Source: an uncultured Alphaproteobacteria bacterium
GTDB lineage: Bacteria; Pseudomonadota; Alphaproteobacteria; HIMB59; GCA-002718135
Length of the DNA: 64,000 nucleotides
Direction of reading: 5' to 3'
Assembly (NCBI GenBank): GCA_902618015.1
Contig: CACMYX010000001.1
Location: 1-64,000 of the forward strand
The first letter of the stretch is position 1. Every line of letters starts with the position of its first letter. A program made the translations under genes and the position numbers. Under the pieces are notes generated by a model. The model was not told the origin of the DNA. It did no database searches and saw only the letters and a program-made list of their open reading frames with translations. Below, piece by piece: positions 36,633-46,590 of the stretch.

Positions 36633-39600
36633 TTATAGACTTTGAAAACCTAAACCTTCAGTATTTGGAGTAGATTGTATGTTGGCTTCTCTTGCTAATT
36701 GAAGGGACATATTTGATCCAACTATAGCGTCTACAGATACGAAAGGAACAATTTTGTTAATGTCTCCAATCATGTTTTCCACAATTTCTGTTTGATCATT
36801 ACTGGTCACTTCTACATTATTATTTTCGATTGAAGAACTGCTCGAACTTGTCCCAGTTATAGCTGCTGTGACACTCTCGGTAATAGCAGTACTACTTGTA
36901 TCTGTCACATCCATCGTACTACTTAAATAGCCACTAAGATCATAATCCACTGTTGCATCTTTTGCTGCACCAATAGTTGCTGATGTGAATGCGGCTGTAT
37001 TTACAAGTGCTAAGTCACTACCAACTAATGTTAATCCTGAAACAGATCCCGTTGTAGCAACTGTTGCTGACGTTGTGCCATCGTGCGCTTTATCACTGAC
37101 AGCTGCTCCCGAACCACTAAAGTTTGCTGATTGCAGTGTTCCTGTTGTAGCCGTAATGGTAGCAAGTTCAATGTTCCCCATACTAGCATTACTCACACCA
37201 CTGCCGTTATTAAGTGTTATATCTAAATCACTTGCCGATAAACTTATAGATGTTGTTCCATCACTTTCATAGGCCGCTAAAATATCACCGGTTCCGCTAT
37301 CACGCTGCGCACTCACGACATTATTAGCACTAGTATCACTTGCAATAATAGCTAAATTGCCAGAAGTACTAATCGACTTATTAATATCAACATCACGTCC
37401 AGCATGCAGACTTAATGTTCCTGTGCCAGTTGTTGTAATGGGCGCGTTAATTATAATATCGGTGTTCGCTTGAAGTGTCACATTCACATTGGTATCAAGA
37501 AGAGCTTCAAGCGCATCCACACTAATTGTAATATCACTACTGGAATCTTCAGTATAGGCTGTACCATCAAGATAATTAGATGACGTCAATAATTCTACAC
37601 CACCACTTGTATATCCTAAAGCAAGGTTGGAACCATCAGAACTTAAAGCCATTTTTTGTACATCTGCACCATTCAAAGCATAAAATGAGGAAATTAATGT
37701 TGGGTTTGAAAAACTTGTATCACTAAAACCGTACGCTTTAATTATATAATCATTTGATGTGTTAGATGATATTAAAAGAGTGCGTCCGTCTCCACTTAAC
37801 GCATGAGCACGAACGCCACGATTTCCGCCAGCAGGGGCATCGAAGCTAATATTATTATTACCAGTACACGATGAGCAATCATGTGCAAATTGAAGAGCAA
37901 GTGAAGGATTAGAAAAATTATTATCTGAGAAAGTAACTATATTATTTTCAGAACCTGTAAACGAAAGAGCTGTGGCATCATCGGTTAAATTCAAATTATA
38001 TGGTATATTATTACCTAATGTATGGTAATTAATACTCGTTATGGGGAAAGTAGAATTATATGAATATGGTGTACTTGAACTCTCAGCCCAGAGTACCCTT
38101 GTTATTGTGGGAGATGTAAAATTTGTATCACTAAATGAAATTAAATGAATACCTTCAAGCACTGCTACTGCCATTCTTGATCCATCAGAATTAAGAGCGA
38201 TCCCACCTCCAAATCCCTGGTTAAATAAATCTAATAGTTGTAAATTTTGACTGTAGGCTGCATTAGGAGTCTCGGAGATATGCCCAACAATGGTTGGATT
38301 AGTAAAATTAGTATCGTCAAATTTAATAGTATAGACAGAACCCGCTTTACCGGGGGCGTTATGTATTGGTGCTCCTAATACCAGACGATCACCATCATAA
38401 TCTAAATCAAACTGAACCGGATAAGGATCATTTGATGGAAATTCAAAATCTAAACTGCCAGGATGAGTACCTGATAAAGCATCATAACCTTTACCTATAA
38501 TACCTCTAAGAGTTGGATTGGAAAAGTTTGTGTCACTAAACTGAAATAAATAAAGAGCTGGATAATTATTGCTACTATCATTATAGCCATCGTCCAACCG
38601 TGAAAGTACACCAAGTTTTGTTCCATCTCCGCTTAATCTTACACCGGACATTCCAAATTGATCACCAGATTTTATATTAAAACTAGTCAAGTCGACTGCA
38701 CTATTAGCAGAACTATCTATTATTGATTGATATGTCCAATTTTTTGAGGTGCCAACATCCCCGATAGTAATATTTTTAGGATCTAATAGTAAATGACCAC
38801 CAGCACTAATTGAAATATCATTTAGTCCAATATGACGAAGTGTATCCTTTGATGATATTTCAACTGACCCGCCTATTGTTCCTGTTGCAAGAATTTTTCC
38901 CAGCATCGTTGTTTCTTCATCACTCCAAATGATTGCTGTGCCTGCATCACCATTACTAGAAGCAACGTCAATGATAGCGCCTTTGTTTATAAAAACAAAT
39001 TGTGCATTTTTCATACTTGGAAGAATTCCCCAACGATTAATAAATGTTTCTTCTTGTGCTGTTGTCCGTGTTAGATCATTACTTCCTTGAAACGCACCAC
39101 CAATTCTGACTAAACCACCTCTACTAGTACCACTCGCATCAAGGTTTGATGTATAAAGGGTTGCTTTACTGCTTGCTTCAATATCAAGTTGTCCTCCCAC
39201 ACCATTCAAACCTGCAGCTATAAGATTTCCTGATGTTTCAAAATTTTTTGCACTAATATTTATGTCTCCTCCTTCTGTTCCAGAGGCATCTAAAGTGCTA
39301 TTCGATGTTTGTATAATTTTATTTGATGACGAAAGAGTAATATTACCCCCTTGTGCCATTGTTGATGATGCATCAATGGATCCATCAAGATAGATATTAC
39401 CTATCGATGCAAAGTTAGTATTACCTGAGTCTTCACCTGATACATCTACCTTTCCAGTAAAAGAGATTAAACCCGCATCAATATTAACGAGACCTTCCTT
39501 TGCAGTCATGTTTCCTAAAACATTAATAGGCGCTGTACTTCCTCCAAGAGTAATAACACCATTTTCTTGTGAAGCTGTTGTGGCAACAAGATTACCAGGA

Positions 39601-40355
39601 ATGAACACGGCGTTGTTTAATGCTGTTTTAGCTGATCCAATATCAATATCTATAGTGTGAGCATTAGAAGATCCAGCATGTTGAATGAGAGCTTTAACAT
39701 TGTTATTTTCGTCATCAAGAATAGTCGTGGCCAATTCTATTGGCACCGCTACTTGTAAAAATTTGTCTCCACTTAAATCTAAGGTGATTTCTTTTCCCGC
39801 GCCAAGACCAAGTTTTCCAAGGTTGGCATTAATGGTCCCTTCATTATTGATCGCACCGCCTAGTAGAGCAGTAAAGCCTCCATCTAATGTCGTGATCGAT
39901 CCCTTATTAATGATTGATTGAAGGGATGATTGATTTGAAGAACTAAAAGAAAAAATATTATTAAGAAAATTTTCATTGGAGAGAGAAAGCGTAGAAGCAG
40001 CAAACGAATGCGCATTGATTGTTGCAGTTGGTGTAAAATAGACACCGTTTTCATTCACCACAAAAACTTTACCATTCGCATTTAATGCGCCTGCCAGTGT
40101 GGTAGGATTGCCAGAAATAACTCTATTAAGGGTACTAGAACTACTTGAAGGTTGTTGAAAGGTAACAGTATTATTTTCTCCGATATTAAAACTATTCCAT
40201 TCAATAATAGCCTGGTTTGATTGTTGGTCGATGGTCATCGTTTGAGTATCAGAGCTAATTGAAATATCACCTGTAATCGTTGTGTTACCACTTGGCAGTT
40301 CAGCCCATAAATAACAGGAAGAAAAAGTAGTAATTAAAGTAATTAAGACCCTCAT
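36633..40355 (-). CDS. Two-partner secretion exoprotein (TpsA 2)
   Basis: A 1240-residue paralogue of the neighbouring exoproteins. The signal peptide (VLITLITTFSSCYLWA) is followed by the TPS domain starting ELPSGNTTITGDISIS; it includes NTVTFQQPSSSSSTLNRV and the NANGKVFVVNENGVYF block shared with its neighbours. About six propeller-like repeats with SDTNFSNPT endings lie at residues 555-925, fewer than in TpsA 1. The C-terminal third (TLQANTDIIINAP, LHAGRDVDINKSIS, the DG-type SATV segment) is close to TpsA 3 even at DNA level, ending GLGFQSL. It starts six bases after TpsA 3 and is followed six bases later by TpsA 1. Confidence 0.85.
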   Translation of the reverse strand: MRVLITLITTFSSCYLWAELPSGNTTITGDISISSDTQTMTIDQQSNQAIIEWNSFNIGENNTVTFQQPSSSSSTLNRVISGNPTTLAGALNANGKVFVVNENGVYFTPTATINAHSFAASTLSLSNENFLNNIFSFSSSNQSSLQSIINKGSITTLDGGFTALLGGAINNEGTINANLGKLGLGAGKEITLDLSGDKFLQVAVPIELATTILDDENNNVKALIQHAGSSNAHTIDIDIGSAKTALNNAVFIPGNLVATTASQENGVITLGGSTAPINVLGNMTAKEGLVNIDAGLISFTGKVDVSGEDSGNTNFASIGNIYLDGSIDASSTMAQGGNITLSSSNKIIQTSNSTLDASGTEGGDINISAKNFETSGNLIAAGLNGVGGQLDIEASSKATLYTSNLDASGTSRGGLVRIGGAFQGSNDLTRTTAQEETFINRWGILPSMKNAQFVFINKGAIIDVASSNGDAGTAIIWSDEETTMLGKILATGTIGGSVEISSKDTLRHIGLNDISISAGGHLLLDPKNITIGDVGTSKNWTYQSIIDSSANSAVDLTSFNIKSGDQFGMSGVRLSGDGTKLGVLSRLDDGYNDSSNNYPALYLFQFSDTNFSNPTLRGIIGKGYDALSGTHPGSLDFEFPSNDPYPVQFDLDYDGDRLVLGAPIHNAPGKAGSVYTIKFDDTNFTNPTIVGHISETPNAAYSQNLQLLDLFNQGFGGGIALNSDGSRMAVAVLEGIHLISFSDTNFTSPTITRVLWAESSSTPYSYNSTFPITSINYHTLGNNIPYNLNLTDDATALSFTGSENNIVTFSDNNFSNPSLALQFAHDCSSCTGNNNISFDAPAGGNRGVRAHALSGDGRTLLISSNTSNDYIIKAYGFSDTSFSNPTLISSFYALNGADVQKMALSSDGSNLALGYTSGGVELLTSSNYLDGTAYTEDSSSDITISVDALEALLDTNVNVTLQANTDIIINAPITTTGTGTLSLHAGRDVDINKSISTSGNLAIIASDTSANNVVSAQRDSGTGDILAAYESDGTTSISLSASDLDITLNNGSGVSNASMGNIELATITATTGTLQSANFSGSGAAVSDKAHDGTTSATVATTGSVSGLTLVGSDLALVNTAAFTSATIGAAKDATVDYDLSGYLSSTMDVTDTSSTAITESVTAAITGTSSSSSSIENNNVEVTSNDQTEIVENMIGDINKIVPFVSVDAIVGSNMSLQLAREANIQSTPNTEGLGFQSL
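37361..37440 (-). repeat. Near-identical block shared by TpsA 2 and TpsA 3 (copy 1)
   Basis: 80 bases that match 41111-41190 with one mismatch, encoding the LHAGRDVDINKSISTSGN region. The surrounding C-terminal DNA is also very similar, while the middle of the two genes is not. This suggests recombination or gene conversion. Confidence 0.85.
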
Positions 40356-40361
40356 TAGTGT

Positions 40362-43300
40362 TTATAGACTTTGAATACCTAACCCTTCAGTATTTGGAGC
40401 AGATTGTATGTTACTTTCTCTTGCTAATTGAAGAGATATGGTTGAACCAACGATAGCGTCCACAGATACAAAAGGAACAATTTTATTAATATCTCCAATC
40501 ATATTTTCCACAATATCTCTTTGATCTCTACTAGTCACTGCGGCAATATTATTGTCTTCTGAAGAATTATTTGAGCTACTTGATGAACTGCTAGAACTAG
40601 CTTCAGTGATTGCTGCTGTTACACTCTCGGTAATAGCAGTGCTGCTTGTATCTCTTACATCCATAGCACTACTTAAATAGCCACTAAGATCATAATCCAC
40701 TGTTGCATCTTTTGCAGATCCAGCGGTTGACGATGTAAAGCTTGCTGTATTCACCAATGATAGATCACTACCAACTAACGTTAATCCTGAAACAGAACCA
40801 GTAGTGGAAACAGTCGCCGAGGTATTACCATCATAGGTTTTATCACTAACGCCAGCTCCTGACGCACTAAAGTTTGCTGATTGTAGTGTTCCTGTTGTAG
40901 CCGTAATGGTAGCAAGTTCAATATTCCCCATACTAGCATTTGTAACACCACTTCCATTATTTAATGTTATATCAAGATCGCTCGCCGTTAAACTAATCGC
41001 CGTCGTCCCATCACTTTCATAGGCTGCTAAAATATCACCAGTTCCACTATCACGCTGGGCACTCACTACATTATTACTTGATGTGTCACTCGCAATAATA
41101 GCTAAATTACCAGAAGTACTAATCGACTTATTAATATCAACATCACGTCCAGCATGCAGACTTAAGGTTCCTGTGCCAGTTGTTGTAATGGCTGAGTTAA
41201 CAGTAATATCACTATTTGCTTGCAACGTCACATTCACATTTGCATCAAGAAGATTTTTTAATTCTGTTGTATTAATAATCACATCATCGCTTGACGAGTC
41301 CGTATACGAATACCCACCTGATAAAATATTTTCTTTCAGTAAAAGTGCAGCACCATAATCATTATTATCAAAATTAGTAGCAGCATCATTATTAAAACCA
41401 TTATCTCCAGGTGTGCCTATAACTAACAGTTTACCAGTATCATCCATAGACATAGATCCTCCTACGTATTGATCTTGATAAGTACTATCTGATGTTTTAA
41501 AAATACCTGGATTTATTATTTGTTTTACTTCAGGGTTGCCAAAATTAGAATCTGAAAAACCTATTAGATACAGTCCACTATCATCATCATATCCACGACC
41601 ACTAACAACTAAACGAGTACCATCACCACTTAAAGCTATTTTAATCTGATGAATAGATGATCCATAGGCGGAACGCGTTATTTTTCCAATGCTAGCATGA
41701 GAACATGAATAAGCGTAACAACCATATTCACCGTACTGCCCCCAATCAAAATCCTCTAATATTTTATTATTATTATATGTATACCCACTATTTGTCATGT
41801 TACCAGTTTGATAACTTGTACTAGTATCATCATCAGATGTAATTGCGCCTACATAAGTTGGATTGGAGAAATTACCATCAGAGAAAGTAAAAAGATGAAT
41901 ACTTTTATGGTGACCCGCGGTAGCAAATGTAAAACGTTCATCTTTAGAATTATAAAGTGCTACCAATTTTGTTGCATCACTTGATAATTCTATATCCCAT
42001 CCAAAACCAATTTGGCTTAATATACGATTTTGACTAATTGCTGCATCAGAGGACAAATCTAAATCTTTAACTCCAGTGTAATCTCCACCTATTCTTCCTG
42101 TAAGAGATGGAGAAGAGAAATTTGTATCACTAAAAGAAATTAAGTGTATTGCGTCACCACCCTGATCGTAATCCATATAACTTAATGCCATTCGTGAACC
42201 ATCTGCATTAAGTTCAACATCTGGAGAATATTTAGGATAGCCTATATTAATATTATCAGCGTACAGATCAAGATCATTTGATAATACTGGTGGACTATTC
42301 CCATATCCTGCCATACCTGTAAAAGCACCAATTACACCAACACGTTGAGGGTTAGTAAAATTTGTATCATCAAATTTTATAGTTCTTGCAAAAGCTCTAT
42401 GTTGACTATCAACTGCCGTACCATTAATATCCCCGCTTATATAACCATTCAAGTTTCTAATGCCATCAACAGTGTAAACTAATCGATCACCATCTTGATC
42501 AAGGGCAACATGACGTATTTTATCACCTCCAGTATCGAGATTATTGCTACCACTTGCATTATAAACAAATTGTCCTCTTAATGTTGCATTACTAAAATTT
42601 GTGTCATCAAAAGTAAAAAGTAAGATTCTACCAAGATCAGAGTCAAAATGAGCATCATTAACATCTTCTCTTGCTACTAAAGCTAAATTTTTTCCATTAC
42701 CACTTATAGAGACACCAGCTCCATAACCTCTATTGGCGCCGTTTGACATACCTGATGCCTGAAAAGAATCAGCAGCAATAGTATTAGTAAAATCAAAGTC
42801 CTTACTGCCGGTATAATCAAAACCAATCACGCCTTGTAAAGACCAACTTTGTGATCCCGCAGTATCACTGATGGTAATATTTTTTGGATCAAGAAGAAGA
42901 TGACCACCCTCTACCATCTTGATATTTTGTAAACCTAAATAGCGAAGAGTATCTTTTGATGAAATTTCTACTGAACCTCCTTGAAGTCCCATTGCATTAA
43001 TATGCCCTAACATGGTTGTCTCTTGATTACTCCACAAAATTAGTGTGCCAGGTGTATGATCTGATTCAATATTGAGGGTTGATCCATCATTAATAAAAAG
43101 TGTGTTAACATTTTCCATTGTTGGTACATTTCCCCACCTTGTTACAAATGTTTCTTCTTGTTCATTTGTTCTAGTGAGATCATATCCTCCTTGAAAGGCA
43201 CCCCCTATGCGCACAATCCCTCCTTGTTGTGAGCCAGAGGCAGTAATATCCGATGATAGAAGTCGAATAGAATTTGTTCCTTCTATATCAATGCGACCAC

Positions 43301-44459
43301 CCTTAGACGTACTCCCATTTGATGACAGTGTACCTGAGGAAATAATCGTATTACCTGATAATGCTATTGATCCTCCATTTGTGCCATTAGCGGAAATAAG
43401 ACTTTTATCCATTTGCATGATAGACGGTGATGTAAGTTCTATTGTACCACCAGTATTGTTTTGAGAGTCAGCTAGAATAGATCCAGAAACACTAAGTTCT
43501 CCTTTACTGGTAATTGTAATGCTCCCCGGTAAATCATCTGATACATCTATTGTTCCACCAAGAGAAAGAGTATCACTGGTAATATTAATGTCCCCTGTTG
43601 ACGTTGCTTTGAGAGATCCATCAATTTTAATAGTTCCACTTCCTGATAAAATAATTTTCCCCTTTTGTTGTTCAGCTTTATTTGCAATCAAAGAGCCAGG
43701 AATATTAATTGCATTCGATAAAATATTTTTAGCTGTTCCAACATCTAACTCTATAGTGTTTCCCTTTGTTGAGCCACTATGACTGATTAAAGAGTCAAGT
43801 GTATTGCCTTCATTATCAACAACTGTTGATGCTGTATCAAGGGGAACTGCTACTTGTAAAAATTTGTCTCCACTTAAGTCTAGTGCGATTTCTTTTCCAG
43901 CGCCAAGACCAACTTTTCCAAGGTTTGCATTAATGGTACCTTCGTTATTGATCGCACCACCTAGTAGTGCAGTGAAACCTCCATCCAAAGTTGTTATCGA
44001 TCCTTTATTGATAACAGATTTCAATGACGATTGATTTGAAGAACTAAAAGAAAAAATATTATTGAGAAAATTATCATTGGAGAGAGCAAGCGTGGAGGCA
44101 GCAAACGAATGTGCATTGATTGTTGATGTTGGCGTAAAGTAGACACCGTTTTCATTGACGACATATACCTTACCATTCGCATTTAGAGATCCTGCCAGTG
44201 TGGAAGGATTGCCAGAGATAACTCTATTAAGTGCACTAGAACTTGATGATGGTTGATTAAAGGTAACGGTATTATTTTCTCCTATATTAAAACTATTCCA
44301 TTCAATAATGGCTTGATCCGATTGTTGCTGTATCGTCATCGACTGATCATTAGAGGTAATAGTAATATCACCTGCAATAGTTGCATTACCACTTGGCAGC
44401 TCAGCCAATACAAAGCAGGAATAAAAAATGGTTATAATTAAAGTAATAAAGACTCTCAT
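40362..44459 (-). CDS. Two-partner secretion exoprotein (TpsA 3), first gene of the operon
   Basis: A 1365-residue exoprotein. The chosen ATG (complement 44457-44459) gives the signal peptide MRVFITLIITIFYSCFVLA and the mature start ELPSGNATIAGDITI, matching TpsA 2; a longer frame reaches 44501. The TPS domain has NTVTFNQPSSSSSALNRV and NANGKVYVVNENGVYF. Propeller-like repeats span residues 536-1040 (endings such as FDDTNFSNAT, FSDTNFSSPS, FSDGNFSNPT). The C-terminus repeats the LHAGRDVDINKSIS and KTYDGNTSATV segments and ends GLGIQSL. It is the promoter-proximal gene of a six-gene unit ending at 27761. Confidence 0.85.
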   Translation of the reverse strand: MRVFITLIITIFYSCFVLAELPSGNATIAGDITITSNDQSMTIQQQSDQAIIEWNSFNIGENNTVTFNQPSSSSSALNRVISGNPSTLAGSLNANGKVYVVNENGVYFTPTSTINAHSFAASTLALSNDNFLNNIFSFSSSNQSSLKSVINKGSITTLDGGFTALLGGAINNEGTINANLGKVGLGAGKEIALDLSGDKFLQVAVPLDTASTVVDNEGNTLDSLISHSGSTKGNTIELDVGTAKNILSNAINIPGSLIANKAEQQKGKIILSGSGTIKIDGSLKATSTGDINITSDTLSLGGTIDVSDDLPGSITITSKGELSVSGSILADSQNNTGGTIELTSPSIMQMDKSLISANGTNGGSIALSGNTIISSGTLSSNGSTSKGGRIDIEGTNSIRLLSSDITASGSQQGGIVRIGGAFQGGYDLTRTNEQEETFVTRWGNVPTMENVNTLFINDGSTLNIESDHTPGTLILWSNQETTMLGHINAMGLQGGSVEISSKDTLRYLGLQNIKMVEGGHLLLDPKNITISDTAGSQSWSLQGVIGFDYTGSKDFDFTNTIAADSFQASGMSNGANRGYGAGVSISGNGKNLALVAREDVNDAHFDSDLGRILLFTFDDTNFSNATLRGQFVYNASGSNNLDTGGDKIRHVALDQDGDRLVYTVDGIRNLNGYISGDINGTAVDSQHRAFARTIKFDDTNFTNPQRVGVIGAFTGMAGYGNSPPVLSNDLDLYADNINIGYPKYSPDVELNADGSRMALSYMDYDQGGDAIHLISFSDTNFSSPSLTGRIGGDYTGVKDLDLSSDAAISQNRILSQIGFGWDIELSSDATKLVALYNSKDERFTFATAGHHKSIHLFTFSDGNFSNPTYVGAITSDDDTSTSYQTGNMTNSGYTYNNNKILEDFDWGQYGEYGCYAYSCSHASIGKITRSAYGSSIHQIKIALSGDGTRLVVSGRGYDDDSGLYLIGFSDSNFGNPEVKQIINPGIFKTSDSTYQDQYVGGSMSMDDTGKLLVIGTPGDNGFNNDAATNFDNNDYGAALLLKENILSGGYSYTDSSSDDVIINTTELKNLLDANVNVTLQANSDITVNSAITTTGTGTLSLHAGRDVDINKSISTSGNLAIIASDTSSNNVVSAQRDSGTGDILAAYESDGTTAISLTASDLDITLNNGSGVTNASMGNIELATITATTGTLQSANFSASGAGVSDKTYDGNTSATVSTTGSVSGLTLVGSDLSLVNTASFTSSTAGSAKDATVDYDLSGYLSSAMDVRDTSSTAITESVTAAITEASSSSSSSSSNNSSEDNNIAAVTSRDQRDIVENMIGDINKIVPFVSVDAIVGSTISLQLARESNIQSAPNTEGLGIQSL
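41111..41190 (-). repeat. Near-identical block shared by TpsA 2 and TpsA 3 (copy 2)
   Basis: Matches 37361-37440 at 79 of 80 bases. See the first copy; the blocks sit at the same place in the two paralogous genes. Confidence 0.85.
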
Positions 44460-44605
44460 AATATTTTTACGAGGCCTTTTTTTTATAAGGGTTTTGACCA
44501 ACCTTAATTAAAATTTAGTGTAGATCAAATTTAGTAAATATTTACAATTAAATTTTAACAGTATTTAAAGAAAAATAAAAATTATTGCATTATGTTGCTC
44601 TAGTC

Positions 44606-45919
44606 TTAGCTTATTCGTTGATAAATCCTGCCCATATAAGAGAAAAGGGTCAAGGCTCTTGCAATAAAGAAAATACAAAGAGATAACCATAATCCTGTAT
44701 TCCCAAAACTTGCAATTAAGAAGAAAGAAACAACTATATAAATGGCAACAGAGATGATCATCGCATTACGCAGTTCTCTTGTTTGCGAAGCACCAATGAA
44801 AATACCATCAAAAAGAAAACAAAAAGAAGCTGCAAAAGGAATAATAATAGCCCAATAAGAGTAAGAAAAACTAATCTCTCTTATTGCAGATAGATCCGTC
44901 ATTAACATAATGTAATAATTTTTACTTAAGAGAACGATTAAACAAATTACTAAACCTGTTAGGGTATTTAAGATAAAAGAATTTTTTATAACATCTTTTA
45001 ATAATTTTAGATTTTTTGATCCAATAGAATACCCAACAATACCTTCAGTGGAAAAAGCATAAGCATCTAGAATATAAGCTGATAACATAATAAAATTTAG
45101 TAATATGGTATTTGCAGCAACAGTTTGCTCACTGATAGAATTACCAAGATAGGTAAAATATACAAAAGAAAAGGCAAGAAGGATTGATCTGATAAAAATA
45201 TTAAGATTGATATTAAATATATTTTTAACTTTATTGAAATTAAAAATTTTTTTTGTATTGAATTCTAATTTTGTAATTTTGCTTAAAGCATAGAATGTAT
45301 AAAATAAAAAGATAATCGTTGATAACGTTGAAGCTACGAGTGTCCCTAACGCAACACCCAAAACATTTAAATCATAATATAAAACAAAAATAAGACTAAA
45401 AATAATATTAGCAACAGAATAAAAACCTACAACAAGGCTAGAAGTTTTTGTTTTTTGTAAACCGATAAATAAACCTGTAATTACAAAAATCGTTAGCTCA
45501 CCAAAAGAGGAGTAAATACGAAGTGTGAAATAATCTTTAAAATATATTTTTGTTTCTTCAGATAACTCAAAAATGGATAAGGAAATTTTATATATATACG
45601 CTTGAAAAATTACTAAAAAGGATGAAATAATAACTACAAAAATAATATTGCGTAAAAAAATATTTATAATTTCTTCATAATCATTGGATCCATCTGCCTG
45701 TGATATCATACCTACCGTTCCTGAACGTAAAAAACCAAAACTGCCAAAAAGAATGGAGAAGATACTTGCTGCAATACTGGTAGCAACCAAGTAACTAGAA
45801 TTATCAAGATTACCCATTAAACCCGTATCCACTATAGCTACAAAAGGAACGACTAAATTTGCGAAAAAAATCGGGATAGATAATTTAAAAATATTTTGAA
45901 TGGATGATTTAGAAGACAT
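44606..45919 (-). CDS. MATE family efflux transporter
   Basis: A 437-residue polytopic inner-membrane protein with about twelve hydrophobic helices in two similar halves, as in the MATE family (DinF-like branch). The N-terminal helix segment reads FKLSIPIFFANLVVPFVAIVDT with the MATE-typical 'PxxxxxLxxPxxxxxDT' spacing, and the second half repeats it around LLAFSFVYFTYLG. It exports cationic drugs or metabolites using a Na+ or H+ gradient. It lies upstream of and on the same strand as the exoprotein operon, about 150 bases away, and could be cotranscribed or separate. Confidence 0.85.
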   Translation of the reverse strand: MSSKSSIQNIFKLSIPIFFANLVVPFVAIVDTGLMGNLDNSSYLVATSIAASIFSILFGSFGFLRSGTVGMISQADGSNDYEEIINIFLRNIIFVVIISSFLVIFQAYIYKISLSIFELSEETKIYFKDYFTLRIYSSFGELTIFVITGLFIGLQKTKTSSLVVGFYSVANIIFSLIFVLYYDLNVLGVALGTLVASTLSTIIFLFYTFYALSKITKLEFNTKKIFNFNKVKNIFNINLNIFIRSILLAFSFVYFTYLGNSISEQTVAANTILLNFIMLSAYILDAYAFSTEGIVGYSIGSKNLKLLKDVIKNSFILNTLTGLVICLIVLLSKNYYIMLMTDLSAIREISFSYSYWAIIIPFAASFCFLFDGIFIGASQTRELRNAMIISVAIYIVVSFFLIASFGNTGLWLSLCIFFIARALTLFSYMGRIYQRIS

Positions 45920-46038
45920 ATTTATTGTAGTAAGAATTTATATTAGTAAAATTTGATAATAAGTAATTAAGGCGACTTTCCTATCAAAATATTCACTATC
46001 TTTATTTATCAAATCTTATAAAGCATTACATACTTTAA

Positions 46039-46518
46039 ATGAAAATCGGCAGATACAAATACGAGTTTGATTTTTTTAGTTGGATCAAAAAAACAGAACT
46101 TGTTGAACTAGATGGTGTTAACCCATCTGATGATCCGGTACGTCCAGAACTTGATAATGATTTTCGTACATCAAAAGGAAGAAAAATTTTTGGCCTCAAA
46201 TATAAAGATGATATCGAGGGTATTGCCTGCTTTGCCTTTACAAATGAAATTCCTACAACAATTAAAGAAATGGATTTAATGAGTGTCGAAGAGGATCAAG
46301 CAACCATTCCAATTGCCTACACGTTATGGTCTTTTAAAAAAGGGGCAGGGAAAAAAATTATGAAAGAATTGCAAAAATATATTAAATCAAGAGAGCAGTT
46401 TGAAAGTATTATTACTATTTCGCCTCTAACGCCTGTTGCTACCCATTATCATATTCGAAATGGTGCCAGATTAATAAAGATTAACCCTACAACGCAGAAC
46501 TTCGAATATAAAATTTAA
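46039..46518 (+). CDS. GNAT-like acetyltransferase, putative
   Basis: A 159-residue soluble protein. I see no strong family name, but the C-terminal half has the layout of a GNAT fold: PIAYTLWSFKKGAGKKIMKEL near residues 94-114 (the basic-Gly-x-Gly turn that binds the acetyl-CoA pyrophosphate), an amphipathic helix, the strand FESIITISPLT and then ATHYHIRNGARLI, similar to the 'YxxxGF' end of GNAT proteins. The N-terminal half is charged. The substrate is unknown. It lies 72 bases before guaB on the same strand. Confidence 0.45.
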   Translation: MKIGRYKYEFDFFSWIKKTELVELDGVNPSDDPVRPELDNDFRTSKGRKIFGLKYKDDIEGIACFAFTNEIPTTIKEMDLMSVEEDQATIPIAYTLWSFKKGAGKKIMKELQKYIKSREQFESIITISPLTPVATHYHIRNGARLIKINPTTQNFEYKI

Positions 46519-46590
46519 GACGTAGGGGTTCAAAAAGTATTATTTGAACTATTTATTTTACAAATCGAAACAAAATAAATATTGTTGGAA

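Noticed and set aside
31311..44459. Contact-dependent inhibition (CdiA-type) or haemolysin system
   Set aside because: No C-terminal toxin domain, VENN motif or immunity gene is seen; the tails are conserved among the three paralogues instead of variable.
46528..46549. GTTCAAA/TTTGAAC hairpin after the GNAT-like gene as a terminator
   Set aside because: The stem is AT-rich with an 8-base loop and no T-run; too weak to call.
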